From Novosphingobium jiangmenense (lineage in GTDB: Bacteria > Pseudomonadota > Alphaproteobacteria > Sphingomonadales > Sphingomonadaceae), in contig NZ_JADQDC010000004.1 of assembly GCF_015694345.1 (NCBI RefSeq), positions 1 through 64,000 on the forward strand: a DNA stretch of 64,000 nucleotides, given 5' to 3'. Every line of letters begins with the position of its first letter. Position 1 is the first letter of the stretch. The position numbers and the translations under genes were made by a program. Below the pieces are notes generated by a model. That model was not told where the DNA came from and ran no database searches. It saw only the letters and a program-made list of their open reading frames with translations. This document shows, one piece after another, positions 46,732 to 57,014 of the stretch.

Positions 46732-46753
46732 GATATAAGGAAGTTGTTATATC
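46732..46753. promoter_or_regulatory. Distal operator dyad of the met operon
   Basis: GATATAA (46732-46738) and TTATATC (46747-46753) pair across eight bases. It is centred 30 bases from the first dyad, about three helical turns, which suits cooperative binding. Confidence 0.6.
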
Positions 46754-46893
46754 AATTGTTACGGTTCGTCGCATCAGAGGCAACGATACGTTTGCCTTAG
46801 CCTCTGGCCACTTATAGAACAGCCCCTGTTACGCACCGCAAAGGGCTGCCAGCCTCGATGCGGAGCCACGAAACAGCCCAGAGAGGGAACTCG

Positions 46894-47202
46894 ATGAAGA
46901 AGTACGCAAGCCTCGCGATCGTCGCTGCAGCAGCCCTTGCCTTGTCGGCCTGTGGCAAGTCCGACGATGCATCGGAAGCGGCTGCCGAGGACACGGTGGA
47001 AATGCCCGCGGACGAACTGCCGGCAATGGAGCCCTCTGCCGCTGCCGCGCCGATGGCGCCGGTGGTCGATGCCTCGGCCGCAGCTGACGCCGAAGCGAAT
47101 GCCGTGCGGGATACCGCGAACAACGCCGCTGCCGTTGCCGCAGCCGCGCAAGCCGCCGCCGCCGATGGCGAGGACCAGCAGTCGGCACCGCCCGCGCAGT
47201 GA
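46894..47202 (+). CDS. Small alanine-rich lipoprotein
   Basis: A 102-residue protein with a signal peptide and lipobox LSAC (Cys20), followed by an acidic, Ala-rich chain. No family is recognised. It overlaps a second lipoprotein gene by four bases. Confidence 0.7.
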   Translation: MKKYASLAIVAAAALALSACGKSDDASEAAAEDTVEMPADELPAMEPSAAAAPMAPVVDASAAADAEANAVRDTANNAAAVAAAAQAAAADGEDQQSAPPAQ

Positions 47203-47420
47203 CGCATTTCCCTCGCCTGATCCGTACGATCGCTGCTGCGGCGCTGCTCGCGTCTCTGACAGGCTGCGGATCGGGCGAGGAGGAAAAGCCAGGCGGCGTT
47301 TCGCAAGATGATGCCAAAGCGCTCGACGCTGCGGCCGAGATGCTCGACGCGCGCAAGCAGCCGGCCCTGCCCGAAGCGACTGTGCCTGCTCAGGAAGCTC
47401 CGGCGCCGTCGGCTTCCTGA
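47199..47420 (+). CDS. Small lipoprotein
   Basis: A 73-residue protein starting at a GTG. The signal peptide ends in LTGC (Cys23). The rest is charged and then Pro/Ala-rich. It is coupled to the preceding lipoprotein and runs 31 bases into the convergent ribbon-helix-helix gene. Confidence 0.65.
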   Translation: MTHFPRLIRTIAAAALLASLTGCGSGEEEKPGGVSQDDAKALDAAAEMLDARKQPALPEATVPAQEAPAPSAS

Positions 47421-47662
47421 CCCCGCATCTGCTCGGTCATTCGCGCAACCAGCCACAACCTGATCGCGCCCGCCAGCCCGGGCGGCGTTTCCGCGCCGAT
47501 CCGCTCGGCATCGATCCGCGCCACCAGCGCATTGATCGGCACGCCCTCGCCCGCCGCCGCCTCGCGCAGCATCTCCCAGAACATCGGTTCGAGGCTGATC
47601 GAGGTCTTGTGCCCGGCGATCTCGACCGAGCGCTTTATCGGCGGGTGATAGGTCTCGGTCAT
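47390..47662 (-). CDS. Ribbon-helix-helix (RHH_4-like) protein
   Basis: A 90-residue protein with KRSVEIAGHKTSISLEPMFWEML and the helix pair of the RHH_4 family, then IRLWLVARM. The pattern is common in alphaproteobacteria. It is probably a transcription regulator. It lies 37 bases downstream of phbB on the same strand, so the two may be cotranscribed. Confidence 0.8.
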   Translation of the reverse strand: MTETYHPPIKRSVEIAGHKTSISLEPMFWEMLREAAAGEGVPINALVARIDAERIGAETPPGLAGAIRLWLVARMTEQMRGQEADGAGAS

Positions 47663-47699
47663 AGGGGGAGCGGGCGCTCGTGAGGCACCCGCCGCACCA

Positions 47700-48422
47700 T
47701 CAGTACATGTGCTGGCCGCCGTTGAGCGACATCGTCGAGCCAGTCACGAAACCGCCTTCGTCAGCGGTGAGGAAGGCAACGCCGCGGGCGATTTCCTCGG
47801 CATGGCCAAGGCGGCCGACCGGGATCTTGGCGACGATCTTTTCAAGGACAGCGGGCGGCACGGCAGCGACCATGTCGGTATCGATGTAGCCGGGTGCGAT
47901 GGCGTTGACGGTAACACCGTACTTTGCGCCTTCCTGCGCCAAGGCCTTTGTGAAGCCGTGGATGCCCGACTTGGCTGCAGCATAGTTGACCTGGCCATAT
48001 TGACCTGCCTGGCCGTTGATCGAACCGATGTTCACGATGCGGCCCCAGCCGCGTTCGCGCATGCCGGGGAAGGTGGCCTTGGCCATGTTGAAGCAACCGC
48101 CGAGGTTGATGCGCATGACCTCGTTCCAGTCATCGAAGCTCATCTTGTGGAGCACGCCGTCGCGGGTGATGCCGGCGTTGTTGACGACAATGTCGATCTC
48201 ACCGACTTCTGCCGCGATCTGCGCACAGCCCTTGATCGTGGCTTCGTGATCGCCGACGTCGAAGCGGTAGGCGGGAATGCCGGTTTTGGCCGTGAAGGCG
48301 CGGGCCTTTTCCTCGTTCCCGGCGTAGTTGGCGACGACGGTGCGTCCTTGCGCCTTGAGTGCCAGACAGATCGCCTGACCGATCCCGCGCGTACCGCCGG
48401 TAACAACTGCAACTCGCGACAT
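47700..48422 (-). CDS. phbB: Acetoacetyl-CoA reductase
   Basis: A 240-residue NADPH-dependent short-chain dehydrogenase that makes (R)-3-hydroxybutyryl-CoA for PHB synthesis. It has TGGTRGIG (8-15), NNAG (81-84) and the catalytic S134, Y147 and K151 in NIGSINGQAGQYGQVNYAAA. Sequence is close to PhbB/FabG-like reductases, and PhaZ at 20 kb supports a PHB role. Confidence 0.9.
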   Translation of the reverse strand: MSRVAVVTGGTRGIGQAICLALKAQGRTVVANYAGNEEKARAFTAKTGIPAYRFDVGDHEATIKGCAQIAAEVGEIDIVVNNAGITRDGVLHKMSFDDWNEVMRINLGGCFNMAKATFPGMRERGWGRIVNIGSINGQAGQYGQVNYAAAKSGIHGFTKALAQEGAKYGVTVNAIAPGYIDTDMVAAVPPAVLEKIVAKIPVGRLGHAEEIARGVAFLTADEGGFVTGSTMSLNGGQHMY

Positions 48423-48576
48423 GCTTTACCCTCCGATGTTCCCTCTGGGAACTACGGTAGGTTCATGACGGAGATGCGACAAGTTGCCGAATACGTAAAT
48501 GCTGCGAAAGGACGAGAATTCGCACTGCAGCAAAACTGCGGAAACGGACCAGGTTTCAGACGAATTCCGAACGAAT

Positions 48577-49320
48577 TCAGAAGCGGAACTGGGTTCCGAC
48601 GTAGACGGCCTGATTGTCCTGCTTGCCATCCGTCAACGGACGCAGACGATCACGCTCAGGCGAGTAGCGCACGCCTGCGGTGACGTTGAGGTTCTTGGTC
48701 AGGCGATAGCTACCGCCGAGATCGAGCTGATAATCGCCCTGCCCTTCGAGCGTGCGCGGCGCGCGGCCAGCCTGATCGCGACCTTCGGCTTCGATGCGTG
48801 GCGCAAAGCGGCTGGGGGTGGAGGCAGGGGCCGAAGCCTTGAACTTGGCAAGATCGGGCATGTCGATCCGCTGCAAATCGTGCAGGCCGGAAGCGGCAGC
48901 GGGCGTTGCAAAGCTGGCATAGCCACGGGCCATGCCGAGGTTGAATGCCATCGGCGCGATGCGGACAGGCGAGGCACCCGGCTGCGAGGCATCAGCCAAC
49001 TGGCCGCGCACTGCGAAGTTCTGCGAGTTCAGCGCATCGACACGCACCGCAACCGTGACCGACCGCGTCGGGCGGGTCTCGGTGCCGGCGGGCGTGAAGC
49101 GGAACAGCTTTCCGTTCTTCAGCGCGCGAACGGTGATCTGCGAGGCAAGACGTTCATCGACCGAAGCCGGCGTGAACGAACCGATGCCACCGCGCGCAGC
49201 GAGGCTGACGGGCGCCATGTCGAAACCGCTGGAAAAGGCCGAAGTTACGGTAGGCGAAAGGGCGAGGCCGATCACGACGGCGGCACCGAGCGTCAACGGC
49301 GCACGCAGGCGGCGGCGCAT
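48577..49320 (-). CDS. Outer-membrane-type exported protein, unknown
   Basis: A protein of 247 residues from the ATG at 49318-49320, which has AGGAAAGG just upstream and opens a clear signal peptide (MRRRLRAPLTLGAAVVIGLA). Two earlier in-frame starts would add basic leaders. The C-terminus alternates strands and ends YVGTQFRF, with the terminal Phe typical of outer-membrane barrels. It has only a short strand-rich region, so it may be a small or partial barrel. No family is recognised. Confidence 0.7.
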   Translation of the reverse strand: MRRRLRAPLTLGAAVVIGLALSPTVTSAFSSGFDMAPVSLAARGGIGSFTPASVDERLASQITVRALKNGKLFRFTPAGTETRPTRSVTVAVRVDALNSQNFAVRGQLADASQPGASPVRIAPMAFNLGMARGYASFATPAAASGLHDLQRIDMPDLAKFKASAPASTPSRFAPRIEAEGRDQAGRAPRTLEGQGDYQLDLGGSYRLTKNLNVTAGVRYSPERDRLRPLTDGKQDNQAVYVGTQFRF

Positions 49321-49770
49321 TGCACCCTTTCCTGCAGCCTTGTTGCCGTTGCCAACCATGTTACGTCCGTTCGTCCCCAACCCGGGTTTGCCCCGCTTTT
49401 CCGACCTTGCCACCGGAACCGCCAAAGCGAATCCAAGCCGGGCCAGATTGTTCTACGTAATACTTCTATCACGCGAAGGTTTCCAGTCCCGCACCTGTTC
49501 CTTGTCGCAGCTGATGACTCTTCCCGGAAAGGTGTGGCCCAATGTCCACAGGTTGCAAAAACTGCCAACGCCGGCGACCGCACGACATTCAGCAAGCATT
49601 CACGGGTGCGCCGCCCATTTGCGGCCCCGAATCCCGGGTTCGTTCATCGCGCTTGCCGCATGGCGCGCGGCGGTGATAGAGGCTTTGTTCGATCACGCGC
49701 GTTCACATGCGCGCAAACCTGCGGCAACGTCCGGAACCGGGCCGACCTGCAAGCCAAGGACTGTTTCGTA
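49321..49770. other. Intergenic region, no gene recognised
   Basis: This 450-base stretch lies between divergent genes. It is GC-rich and carries promoters for both. I see no RNA gene, repeat or clear operator in it. Confidence 0.5.
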
Positions 49771-50253
49771 GTGACCATGACCGCCAAGACCACCCCGACC
49801 ACCAGCAAGCTTGTTCCCACCCGCAAGCTTGTCATCCGTGGGCTGATGATCGGGACCATGGCCCTTGCAGTCACCGCCTGCGGCAAGAAGGAACGCCCCA
49901 AGGCCGACCTCGCCGCCAGCCAGGTCACCACGATCGGCGTCAATTCCTACCTGTGGCGCGCCACGCTCGATGCGCTCTCGTTCATGCCGCTGCTGCAGAC
50001 CGACAGCAACGGCGGCGTGATCGTGACCGACTGGTACGCCAACCCCAAGAACCCGGGCGAGCGCGTGAAGGTGACGGTCTCGATCGTAGACCAGGACCTG
50101 CGCGCCGATGCGCTGCGCGTGGCGGCCAGCCGCCAGGTCTCGCAGAACGGCCAGTGGGTCGATGCGCCGGTCCAGGCTGCCACCGTGCAGAAGCTGGAAG
50201 ACATCATCCTGACCAAGGCCCGCGACCTGCGCCGCGCAGCCATCGCAGGCTAA
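49771..50253 (+). CDS. DUF3576-like lipoprotein
   Basis: A 160-residue lipoprotein with lipobox LAVTAC after a signal-like helix, then IGVNSYLWRATLDALSFMPL and VIVTDWY, which match the DUF3576 family as recalled. Its place right before leuS and lptE is common in sphingomonads and hints at an outer-membrane role. The GTG at 49771 has AAGGA upstream; an ATG two codons later is possible. Confidence 0.8.
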   Translation: MTMTAKTTPTTSKLVPTRKLVIRGLMIGTMALAVTACGKKERPKADLAASQVTTIGVNSYLWRATLDALSFMPLLQTDSNGGVIVTDWYANPKNPGERVKVTVSIVDQDLRADALRVAASRQVSQNGQWVDAPVQAATVQKLEDIILTKARDLRRAAIAG

Positions 50254-50307
50254 GTCTCCGCAAGGCGAATCTTGCACGAGTCGGCTGCGCTCCCTAGAGG
50301 AGCGCGC

Positions 50308-52842
50308 ATGACCGAGAACACTGCTCCCGAACGCTTCGATCCCTCCATCGCCGACACCCGCTGGCAGCAGGTGTGGGACGAGCAGCAGTCGTTCCGGGCT
50401 GACGACAACAGCGCAAAGCCGCGCAGCTACGTGCTGGAGATGTTCCCCTATCCTTCGGGGCGCATCCATATCGGTCATGTGCGCAACTACACGATGGGCG
50501 ACGTGCTCGCGCGCTACAAGCGCATGCGCGGGTTCGAAGTGCTGCACCCGATGGGCTGGGACGCCTTCGGCATGCCCGCCGAAAACGCGGCGATGGAAAA
50601 GGGCGTCCACCCCGGCGGATGGACCCGCGACAACATCGCCAACATGAAGGCGCAGTTGAAGCGGCTTGGCTTCGCCCTCGACTGGAGCCGCGAGATCGCG
50701 ACCTGCGAGCCGGAGTATTACGGCCACGAGCAGTCGCTGTTCCTTGATCTCTACGCGGCGGGCCTGGTCTACCGCAAGGAATCTACGGTCAACTGGGACC
50801 CGGTCGATCATACCGTGCTGGCGAACGAGCAGGTCATCGACGGGCGCGGCTGGCGTTCGGGCGCGCTGGTCGAGAAGCGCAAGCTGAACCAGTGGTTCCT
50901 CAAGATCACCGACTTTGCCGACGAACTGCTCGAAGGCCTCTCCACGCTGGACAAGTGGCCAGAGAAGGTCCGCACGATGCAGGAGAACTGGATCGGCAAG
51001 AGCCAGGGCCTGCAGTTCCGCTTCGACCTCTCCAATGGCGAGAGCGTCGAGGTCTATACCACCCGGCCCGACACGATCTTCGGGGCAAGCTTCGTGGCCG
51101 TGGCGGCGGATCATCCGATCGCGCAGGGCGTCGCGGCGGTGAACTGCGAGGCGGCCAACTTCATTGCCCTGTGCAAGAAGGGCGGAACCACTGCCGCCGA
51201 GCTCGAAACGGCGGAGAAGCTGGGCTTCGACACCGGCATTGGCGCGCGCCATCCGCTGACGGGCAAGTACCTGCCGGTCTACATCGCGAACTTCGTGCTG
51301 ATGGAATACGGCACCGGTGCGATCATGGCCGTGCCGGGGCACGACCAGCGCGACTTCGATTTCGCCACCAAGTACGGATTGCCGATCCTGCGTGTGGTCG
51401 CGGCCGATCCGGCCGATGCGGACAAGCCTTTTGCGGGCGAGGCCGAGGCGGGTGACGGCGTGCTGGTCAACTCCGACTTCCTCAACGGCATGAGCGTGGC
51501 CGAGGCCAAGGCCGCGGTCATTGGCCGCGCGCAGGGCGAAGGCTGGGGCGAAGGCAAGACGGTGTGGCGCCTGCGCGACTGGGGCGTATCGCGCCAGCGC
51601 TACTGGGGTACGCCGATCCCGTTCGTGCACTGCGAGGTGTGCGGCGTGGTGCCGGTGCCCAAGAAGCAGCTGCCGGTGAAGCTGCCGGAGGACGTGACCT
51701 TCGACGTGCCGGGGAATCCGCTGGACCGCCACCCGACGTGGAAGCATGTCGACTGCCCGCAGTGTGGCCATGCCGCGCGTCGCGAGACCGACACGCTCGA
51801 CACGTTTGTCGACAGTTCGTGGTACTTCCTGCGCTTTGCCAGCCAGCCGGAGGACCGCCCGTTCGATCCGGAAGAGATCAAGCGCTGGCTGCCGGTGGAG
51901 CAGTACATCGGCGGGATCGAGCATGCGATCCTCCACCTGCTCTACGCCCGCTTCTGGACCCGCGCCCTGGCTCGCATCGGCAAGATCGAGGTGACAGAGC
52001 CGTTCGGCAGCCTGTTCACGCAAGGCATGGTCACGCACGAGACTTACGAGCGCAAGAACCCCGAAAACGGGCAGCCGGTGTTCTTCTCGCCCTCCGAGGT
52101 GGAGCGCAGTGGCGACGGTGCGACGCTGAAGGCGGATGGCGCACCGGTCGAGATCGGGCGCGTGATCAAGATGTCCAAGTCCAAGAAGAACGTGGTGGAC
52201 CCGGACGAGATCGTTGCGAAGTATGGTGCCGATGCGATCCGCTGGTTCATGCTTTCGGACTCGCCGCCCGAGCGCGACCTGCCGTGGTCGGAAGCCGGGA
52301 TCGAGGGCTGCGCACGCTTCGTGCAGCGCCTGTGGCGTCTGTTCGGCCAGTACGACGCCGCTGCGACTGGCGAGGACAAGGCGCTCGACCGCAAGGCGCA
52401 CCAGACGGTCCATGCCGTCGCTTCGGATATCGAGGCGCTCGGCTTCAACAAGGCCGTGGCGCGCATCTACGAACTGACCGGCGCGATCGAGAAGGCTGCG
52501 CCTTCGGCCAGCCGCTCGGCTGCGATCCAAAAGGTGCTGCTGCTGGTCGGCCCGATGATGCCGCACCTGGCCGAAGAAGCCTACGCACGATTCGGCTCCG
52601 GGCTGGTGGCCGACGCGGCATGGCCCGAAGTCGATCCCGCGCTGCTGGTCGATGACGAGGTGACCGTGGCCGTGCAGGTCAAGGGCAAGCTGCGCGATAC
52701 CCTGACCGTGGCCAAGGGGACGCCCAAGGAAGAGCTCGAACGCCTTGCTCTCGCTTCCGAGAAAGTGCAGCGTGCGCTGGAAGGGGCGGAAGTGAAGAAG
52801 GTGATCGTGGTGCCCGACCGTCTGGTGAACCTTGTCGCATAA
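50308..52842 (+). CDS. leuS: Leucine-tRNA ligase
   Basis: An 844-residue class I synthetase that charges tRNA-Leu. It has the HIGH-type [15 protein letters not shown], an editing domain ([27 protein letters not shown]), a zinc-like knuckle (CEVCGVVPV) and KMSKSKKNV. The ATG at 50308 has GAGGAG upstream. It overlaps lptE by 11 bases. Confidence 0.97.
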   Translation: MTENTAPERFDPSIADTRWQQVWDEQQSFRADDNSAKPRSYVLEMFPYPSGRIHIGHVRNYTMGDVLARYKRMRGFEVLHPMGWDAFGMPAENAAMEKGVHPGGWTRDNIANMKAQLKRLGFALDWSREIATCEPEYYGHEQSLFLDLYAAGLVYRKESTVNWDPVDHTVLANEQVIDGRGWRSGALVEKRKLNQWFLKITDFADELLEGLSTLDKWPEKVRTMQENWIGKSQGLQFRFDLSNGESVEVYTTRPDTIFGASFVAVAADHPIAQGVAAVNCEAANFIALCKKGGTTAAELETAEKLGFDTGIGARHPLTGKYLPVYIANFVLMEYGTGAIMAVPGHDQRDFDFATKYGLPILRVVAADPADADKPFAGEAEAGDGVLVNSDFLNGMSVAEAKAAVIGRAQGEGWGEGKTVWRLRDWGVSRQRYWGTPIPFVHCEVCGVVPVPKKQLPVKLPEDVTFDVPGNPLDRHPTWKHVDCPQCGHAARRETDTLDTFVDSSWYFLRFASQPEDRPFDPEEIKRWLPVEQYIGGIEHAILHLLYARFWTRALARIGKIEVTEPFGSLFTQGMVTHETYERKNPENGQPVFFSPSEVERSGDGATLKADGAPVEIGRVIKMSKSKKNVVDPDEIVAKYGADAIRWFMLSDSPPERDLPWSEAGIEGCARFVQRLWRLFGQYDAAATGEDKALDRKAHQTVHAVASDIEALGFNKAVARIYELTGAIEKAAPSASRSAAIQKVLLLVGPMMPHLAEEAYARFGSGLVADAAWPEVDPALLVDDEVTVAVQVKGKLRDTLTVAKGTPKEELERLALASEKVQRALEGAEVKKVIVVPDRLVNLVA

Positions 52843-53329
52843 GCGCCTTCTCATCCTCGCTTCGCTGGCGCTTATGGGCGGCTGTGGCTTGCAGCCGATG
52901 TATGCCGGCGGCGGCAAGGGCGAGATTGCCCGCGCGCTGGCCGACGTCAGCGTCTCACCGATCGAAGGCCAGTCTGGCTGGCTTGTGCGCAACGCGCTGG
53001 TCGATCGTCTCGGCGCGGGAGCGGCAGGGACGGCATCGCGATACCGGCTGGACATTCGCCTCGACGACCGCGTCGAGGGCCTGGGCCAGCTGTCGAACGA
53101 TGCGATCACCCGCGAACGCCGCACGCTGCGCGCGCGCTATCAGCTGGTCGACACGCAGAATGGCGAAGTCGTACTCGATGCGACGGCGGGGTCCGACGCC
53201 GGATTTGACGTGGTGAACAGCGAATATGCGGTGATCGCGGCGGAGCAGACCGCGCTCGAGAACCTGTCACAGGAAGTGGCCGACCAGATCGTCACCCGCG
53301 TATCGGTCCGCCTGCGCAAGCGCTCCTGA
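52832..53329 (+). CDS. lptE: LPS assembly lipoprotein LptE
   Basis: A 165-residue lipoprotein that plugs LptD in the outer membrane. The signal peptide ends at the lipobox MGGC and is followed by GLQPMYAGG, an LptE hallmark. The start is a TTG that overlaps the leuS end, since the next in-frame ATG would cut the signal peptide. The gene order leuS-lptE-holA is widespread in proteobacteria. Confidence 0.88.
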   Translation: MSHKRLLILASLALMGGCGLQPMYAGGGKGEIARALADVSVSPIEGQSGWLVRNALVDRLGAGAAGTASRYRLDIRLDDRVEGLGQLSNDAITRERRTLRARYQLVDTQNGEVVLDATAGSDAGFDVVNSEYAVIAAEQTALENLSQEVADQIVTRVSVRLRKRS

Positions 53330-53336
53330 GCGCCGC

Positions 53337-54359
53337 GTGAAGGTCACCCAGAAGAACTTTGCGGCAAGTGCGGGACGCGCGGTAAAGGACTGCCGCATCT
53401 TCTATTTTTGCGGACCGGACGAGTCCGGGGCGAGCGATGCCGCGGCGAAAATCGCCGGCATGCTGGGCGAGGCCGAAAAGGTCGATCTCGGCGGCGCCGA
53501 GCTGAAGCGCGATCCGGTGCGTCTGGCCGACGAGGCGCGCTCGGTCTCGCTGTTCGGCGACAGGCGGATAATTCATGTCCGCGCGACCGGTGACGACGCT
53601 TACGATGCTGTCGAAACGCTGCTGCAAAGCCCGGTCGATGGCTGGCCGGTCCTGATCGTCGCAAGCTCGGCCACCGACAAGTCGCGCATTGCCAAGCTGC
53701 TCGAGAACCGGGCTGATGCGCTTGTCGGCATGTTCCATCCGCCAGACCTCAAATCGGTCGCCGGCACTATCCGCAGCACGGCCGACGGCATGGGCGTGCG
53801 CCTGACCGACGAGCTTTCGGAGCGCATTGCCCGGGCGACCGCGCTCGATACCCGCATGGCGCGCAGCGAACTGGAGAAGATCGCGCTCTATCTCGACGCC
53901 AGCCCGCAGGCGCCGCGCACGGCGAGCGCGGCCGATCTCGACGAGGTCTGCGCGGTAAGCGAGGACGACGGCATGATGCCGCTGGTCAATGCGGTGCTCG
54001 GGGGTGAGGCCCGTCGCATTCCCGGCGAACTTGCGCGCATGCGCGAGCAGGGCATCAACCCGGTCGGACTGGTGCTGGCATTCGAAAGGCGCGCCGGGCA
54101 GCTCGTGCAACTGGCGGGGCGGCTCGGCGAGCGTGGCGACATCAACGCGTTCATGCAGCAGGAAAGCGACGCGCGGCGCGTCTTTTTCCGCGACCGGGCA
54201 GACCTGACCCAGCAATTGAAGCGCTGGCGGGGGCCGCGGCTCATCCGCCTGTGCGAGCGGCTCGTCATGCTGCACCGCACACTCATTGCCGACAACCGCA
54301 ACGGTGAACTGGTCCTCGCCCAAGGACTTGCGGAGATCGCGCGCGCCGCAGCACGGTGA
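53337..54359 (+). CDS. holA: DNA polymerase III subunit delta
   Basis: A 340-residue clamp-loader subunit that opens the beta clamp. The N-terminal RIFYFCGPDESGASDAAAKI and the segment DDAYDAVETLLQSP fit HolA, and the C-terminal helical domain has QLKRWRGPRLIRLCERLVMLH. The start is the GTG at 53337, seven bases after lptE. Confidence 0.92.
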   Translation: MKVTQKNFAASAGRAVKDCRIFYFCGPDESGASDAAAKIAGMLGEAEKVDLGGAELKRDPVRLADEARSVSLFGDRRIIHVRATGDDAYDAVETLLQSPVDGWPVLIVASSATDKSRIAKLLENRADALVGMFHPPDLKSVAGTIRSTADGMGVRLTDELSERIARATALDTRMARSELEKIALYLDASPQAPRTASAADLDEVCAVSEDDGMMPLVNAVLGGEARRIPGELARMREQGINPVGLVLAFERRAGQLVQLAGRLGERGDINAFMQQESDARRVFFRDRADLTQQLKRWRGPRLIRLCERLVMLHRTLIADNRNGELVLAQGLAEIARAAAR

Positions 54360-54554
54360 AGCGTGGCGGAATTCCGTCACCCGGTGTGGCGTACGTCACA
54401 TCAGGGCACGAAGGCGCTTGCCATAGGATGAACCCTAGGTATTTTTGCGCAGTGCAATAAGAAAAGCATTGGTCGCTAGAGAGATTCGATCAAGGCCGTC
54501 GGCGGACAAGGTACAAAGTCCCGCCGCTCATGGTTGAAGGGGCAACTGGACGCG

Positions 54555-55958
54555 ATGACAATGCACATTTCGGCAGACGAGATGCGCCAGTCGCAAGGGC
54601 GCAAGCGGATCACGCTTCCGCTCGCGCCGTCGCTTGAACAGCGCCGGTTGCAGCTTTACGTCGCCCTGCTCCTCGCAGATGGCCTGGCCATCATCGGCGG
54701 CTTCGGCGCTGCCAGCTGGCTCTATCTGGGCAACTTCGCCGATCCGGCGTCACTGCTGCACAGTCAGGTCATGCTGCCGATCTACTGGACGATCGCGCTC
54801 GGCCTGCAGGTCTATACACTACCGGCACTGCGCCGTCCGAACTTCGCGCGCGGCCGTTCGGCACTGTCACTGCTTGGAGCGGAATCCGTGCTGCTTTTCG
54901 TAGGCTTTGCCACGAAGAGCACCGAGGATTTCTCGCGCGTTTCGGCAATACTCGGCCTTGCCTTCAGCCTGGCGCTGTTGCTTTGGGTACGGGCATTGCT
55001 GCGCCCGCTCATTCGTGCGCGTTGCGGCGAAGTGGCCCTGAACACGCTGCTTATCGATGACGGCGGTGCTTCGCTGCGCATTCCGTACGCCTTTCATATC
55101 GACGCGCGCGAACACCATCTGGCACCGGACCTTGGCGATCCGCACATGATGGACCGTCTCGGACTCTACATGCTCAACATGGACCGCGTGCTTGTCACCT
55201 GCCCGCCGGATCGGCGCGCATCGTGGGCGCTGGTTTTCAAGAGCGCCAACGTTTCGGGCGAGATCGTCGATCCCGAAGTGCGCAAGCTTGGCGTGATCGG
55301 CGCGCGGCGCGACCGCGATTACGGCGCTCTGATCGTTGCCAGCGGACCGCTTGGTTTGCGCTCCCGCGCGATCAAGCGCGCGCTCGACCTGACTCTGGCG
55401 GGAGGTGCCGTCCTGGCGCTGGCCCCCTTGCTGCTGCTTGTGGCCTTGCTGATCAAGCTTGAGGACCGGGGCCCGATCTTCTTCGTGCAGAAGCGCACAG
55501 GTCGCGGCAACCGCTTTTTCCCGATTTTCAAGTTCCGCTCGATGCGGGTCGAGAAGCTCGACGCTTCGGGCAATCGCTCGGCCAGCAAGGACGATGATCG
55601 CATCACCCGCATCGGGCGCTTCATCCGCCGGACCAGCATCGACGAGCTGCCGCAGCTGTTCAACGTTTTGCGCGGCGAGATGTCGATCGTCGGTCCGCGT
55701 CCCCACGCGATCGGGTCACTGGCGGGCGACAAGCTGTTCTGGGAAGTCGACCACCGCTACTGGCTGCGCCACTCGCTCAAGCCGGGCCTGACCGGCCTTG
55801 CCCAAGTGCGCGGTTTCCGTGGTGCGACCGACACCGAAAACGATCTGGCTGACCGACTTCAGGCCGACCTCGAGTATCTCGACGGCTGGACGATCTGGCG
55901 CGATCTCAAGATCATCGTCAACACCGCGCGCGTCCTCGTGCACGACCGCGCCTTTTGA
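54555..55958 (+). CDS. Exopolysaccharide-priming sugar transferase (WcaJ/GumD type)
   Basis: A 467-residue polyprenyl-phosphate sugar phosphotransferase that starts an exopolysaccharide repeat unit. N-terminal membrane helices precede a cytosolic part and the catalytic Bac_transf domain (KRALDLTLAGGAVLALAPLL, FVQKRTGRGNRFFPIFKFRSM, DELPQLFNVLRGEMSIVGPRP). The ATG at 54555 is preferred over an upstream TTG. PssD/E, Wza and Wzc genes follow downstream on the same strand. Confidence 0.92.
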   Translation: MTMHISADEMRQSQGRKRITLPLAPSLEQRRLQLYVALLLADGLAIIGGFGAASWLYLGNFADPASLLHSQVMLPIYWTIALGLQVYTLPALRRPNFARGRSALSLLGAESVLLFVGFATKSTEDFSRVSAILGLAFSLALLLWVRALLRPLIRARCGEVALNTLLIDDGGASLRIPYAFHIDAREHHLAPDLGDPHMMDRLGLYMLNMDRVLVTCPPDRRASWALVFKSANVSGEIVDPEVRKLGVIGARRDRDYGALIVASGPLGLRSRAIKRALDLTLAGGAVLALAPLLLLVALLIKLEDRGPIFFVQKRTGRGNRFFPIFKFRSMRVEKLDASGNRSASKDDDRITRIGRFIRRTSIDELPQLFNVLRGEMSIVGPRPHAIGSLAGDKLFWEVDHRYWLRHSLKPGLTGLAQVRGFRGATDTENDLADRLQADLEYLDGWTIWRDLKIIVNTARVLVHDRAF

Positions 55959-55969
55959 GGGACGGCCGC

Positions 55970-56899
55970 TTACCCACGATGCAGCGATGCCGCGCTCACC
56001 GGACAGGTAAGGCCAGGCACTTCAGCCTGCAGCCGGGCCACCCGCTTGGCAAAGCTGCGGTGGGTCGGCGCGCGCAGGAAGCCGAGCCAATCACCCTTGC
56101 CGAGACGCTGGAACAGGCCAAGGCCCTTGGTCGCATCGTAACCCGCACAGTGCATCAGCCTGAGGCCGAGCGAGTCCGCATCGTCCTCCATGGACCGGCG
56201 CGCCGAGATGCCGCCGCCCTTGCGGTGCCGCAGGATGATGTGGGCCAGTTCATGCCCCGCCGCGAGCGCAATCTCGTCGTCGCTGCGCGCGAAGGTGACA
56301 AGGCCGGTAGAGATGGCGACGTTCCGGGCATCGCTGTGAGCATCGACGCCGCGATCGGTGACCAGCACCAGCCGCGCGGCGCAATGGCGGACCGGGCGGA
56401 CCTGAATATGCAGGGGCTTTCCCGCGCGCAGCACGTCGAAGGCGATGGGTTGGTCGCCGGGGGCCTCGGCAATCTCGTCCAGCAGCGCTTCGCCGACCAG
56501 CGCACCGGCCTTGCGCCGCGTCGCAATCGCTTCGACCATTTGGCCTGCGATTGCGACGACTTCGTCACCGGGTTGCAATCCGGCGCGGTCTGCCGGACCG
56601 CCTGCGGCAATCGCGGCAACGACCGGACGCGCGCCCATGCCCAGCGTCCGTGCCAGCAGGGGCCAGTCATTGGCGGCGTAGGCGCGGCGGTCATCGAACA
56701 GCACGCCGCTGTCGCGCGCGCTGGTGGGGCACAGGCTGCCTGCTGCCTGTCGCAACTGCCATTCCTGCTGCATCACGCGGGCCATGTCCTGGCGCAGGCG
56801 GATCGGCCAGGCCATGTCGGTGGCCGCCTGCGCCGTGCCTATGAGCGTCAGCAACAGCGCCAAGGGGGCAGTCATCGCGCGGCGGCGCAGGTTCGCCAC
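55970..56899 (-). CDS. Exported M48-family metallopeptidase with PDZ domain
   Basis: A 309-residue protein with a signal peptide (MTAPLALLLTLIGTAQA), a PDZ-like domain at about 85-165 (IAAGGPADRAGLQPGDEVVAIAG) and an M48 peptidase part. The zinc motif is HELAH (H216, E217, H220) with ED downstream in SMEDDADSLG. PDZ before the peptidase is the less common order. It converges on the sugar transferase and may process envelope proteins. Confidence 0.88.
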   Translation of the reverse strand: MANLRRRAMTAPLALLLTLIGTAQAATDMAWPIRLRQDMARVMQQEWQLRQAAGSLCPTSARDSGVLFDDRRAYAANDWPLLARTLGMGARPVVAAIAAGGPADRAGLQPGDEVVAIAGQMVEAIATRRKAGALVGEALLDEIAEAPGDQPIAFDVLRAGKPLHIQVRPVRHCAARLVLVTDRGVDAHSDARNVAISTGLVTFARSDDEIALAAGHELAHIILRHRKGGGISARRSMEDDADSLGLRLMHCAGYDATKGLGLFQRLGKGDWLGFLRAPTHRSFAKRVARLQAEVPGLTCPVSAASLHRG

Positions 56900-57014
56900 T
56901 GTCAGGTCTCCTTGGCATACAGCTTCGAATTGAAGCGCTTACCCTTTTCGACCAACGCTGGCAAAGCGGATGCGACAGCCTTTTGCGTTCGACCGCAACG
57001 GTTTGGAGTTTGAA

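Noticed and set aside
49693..53124. A long open frame opposite leuS and lptE
   Set aside because: Antisense shadow; the plus strand has complete leuS motifs, and the antisense product is a low-complexity Arg/His-rich chain.
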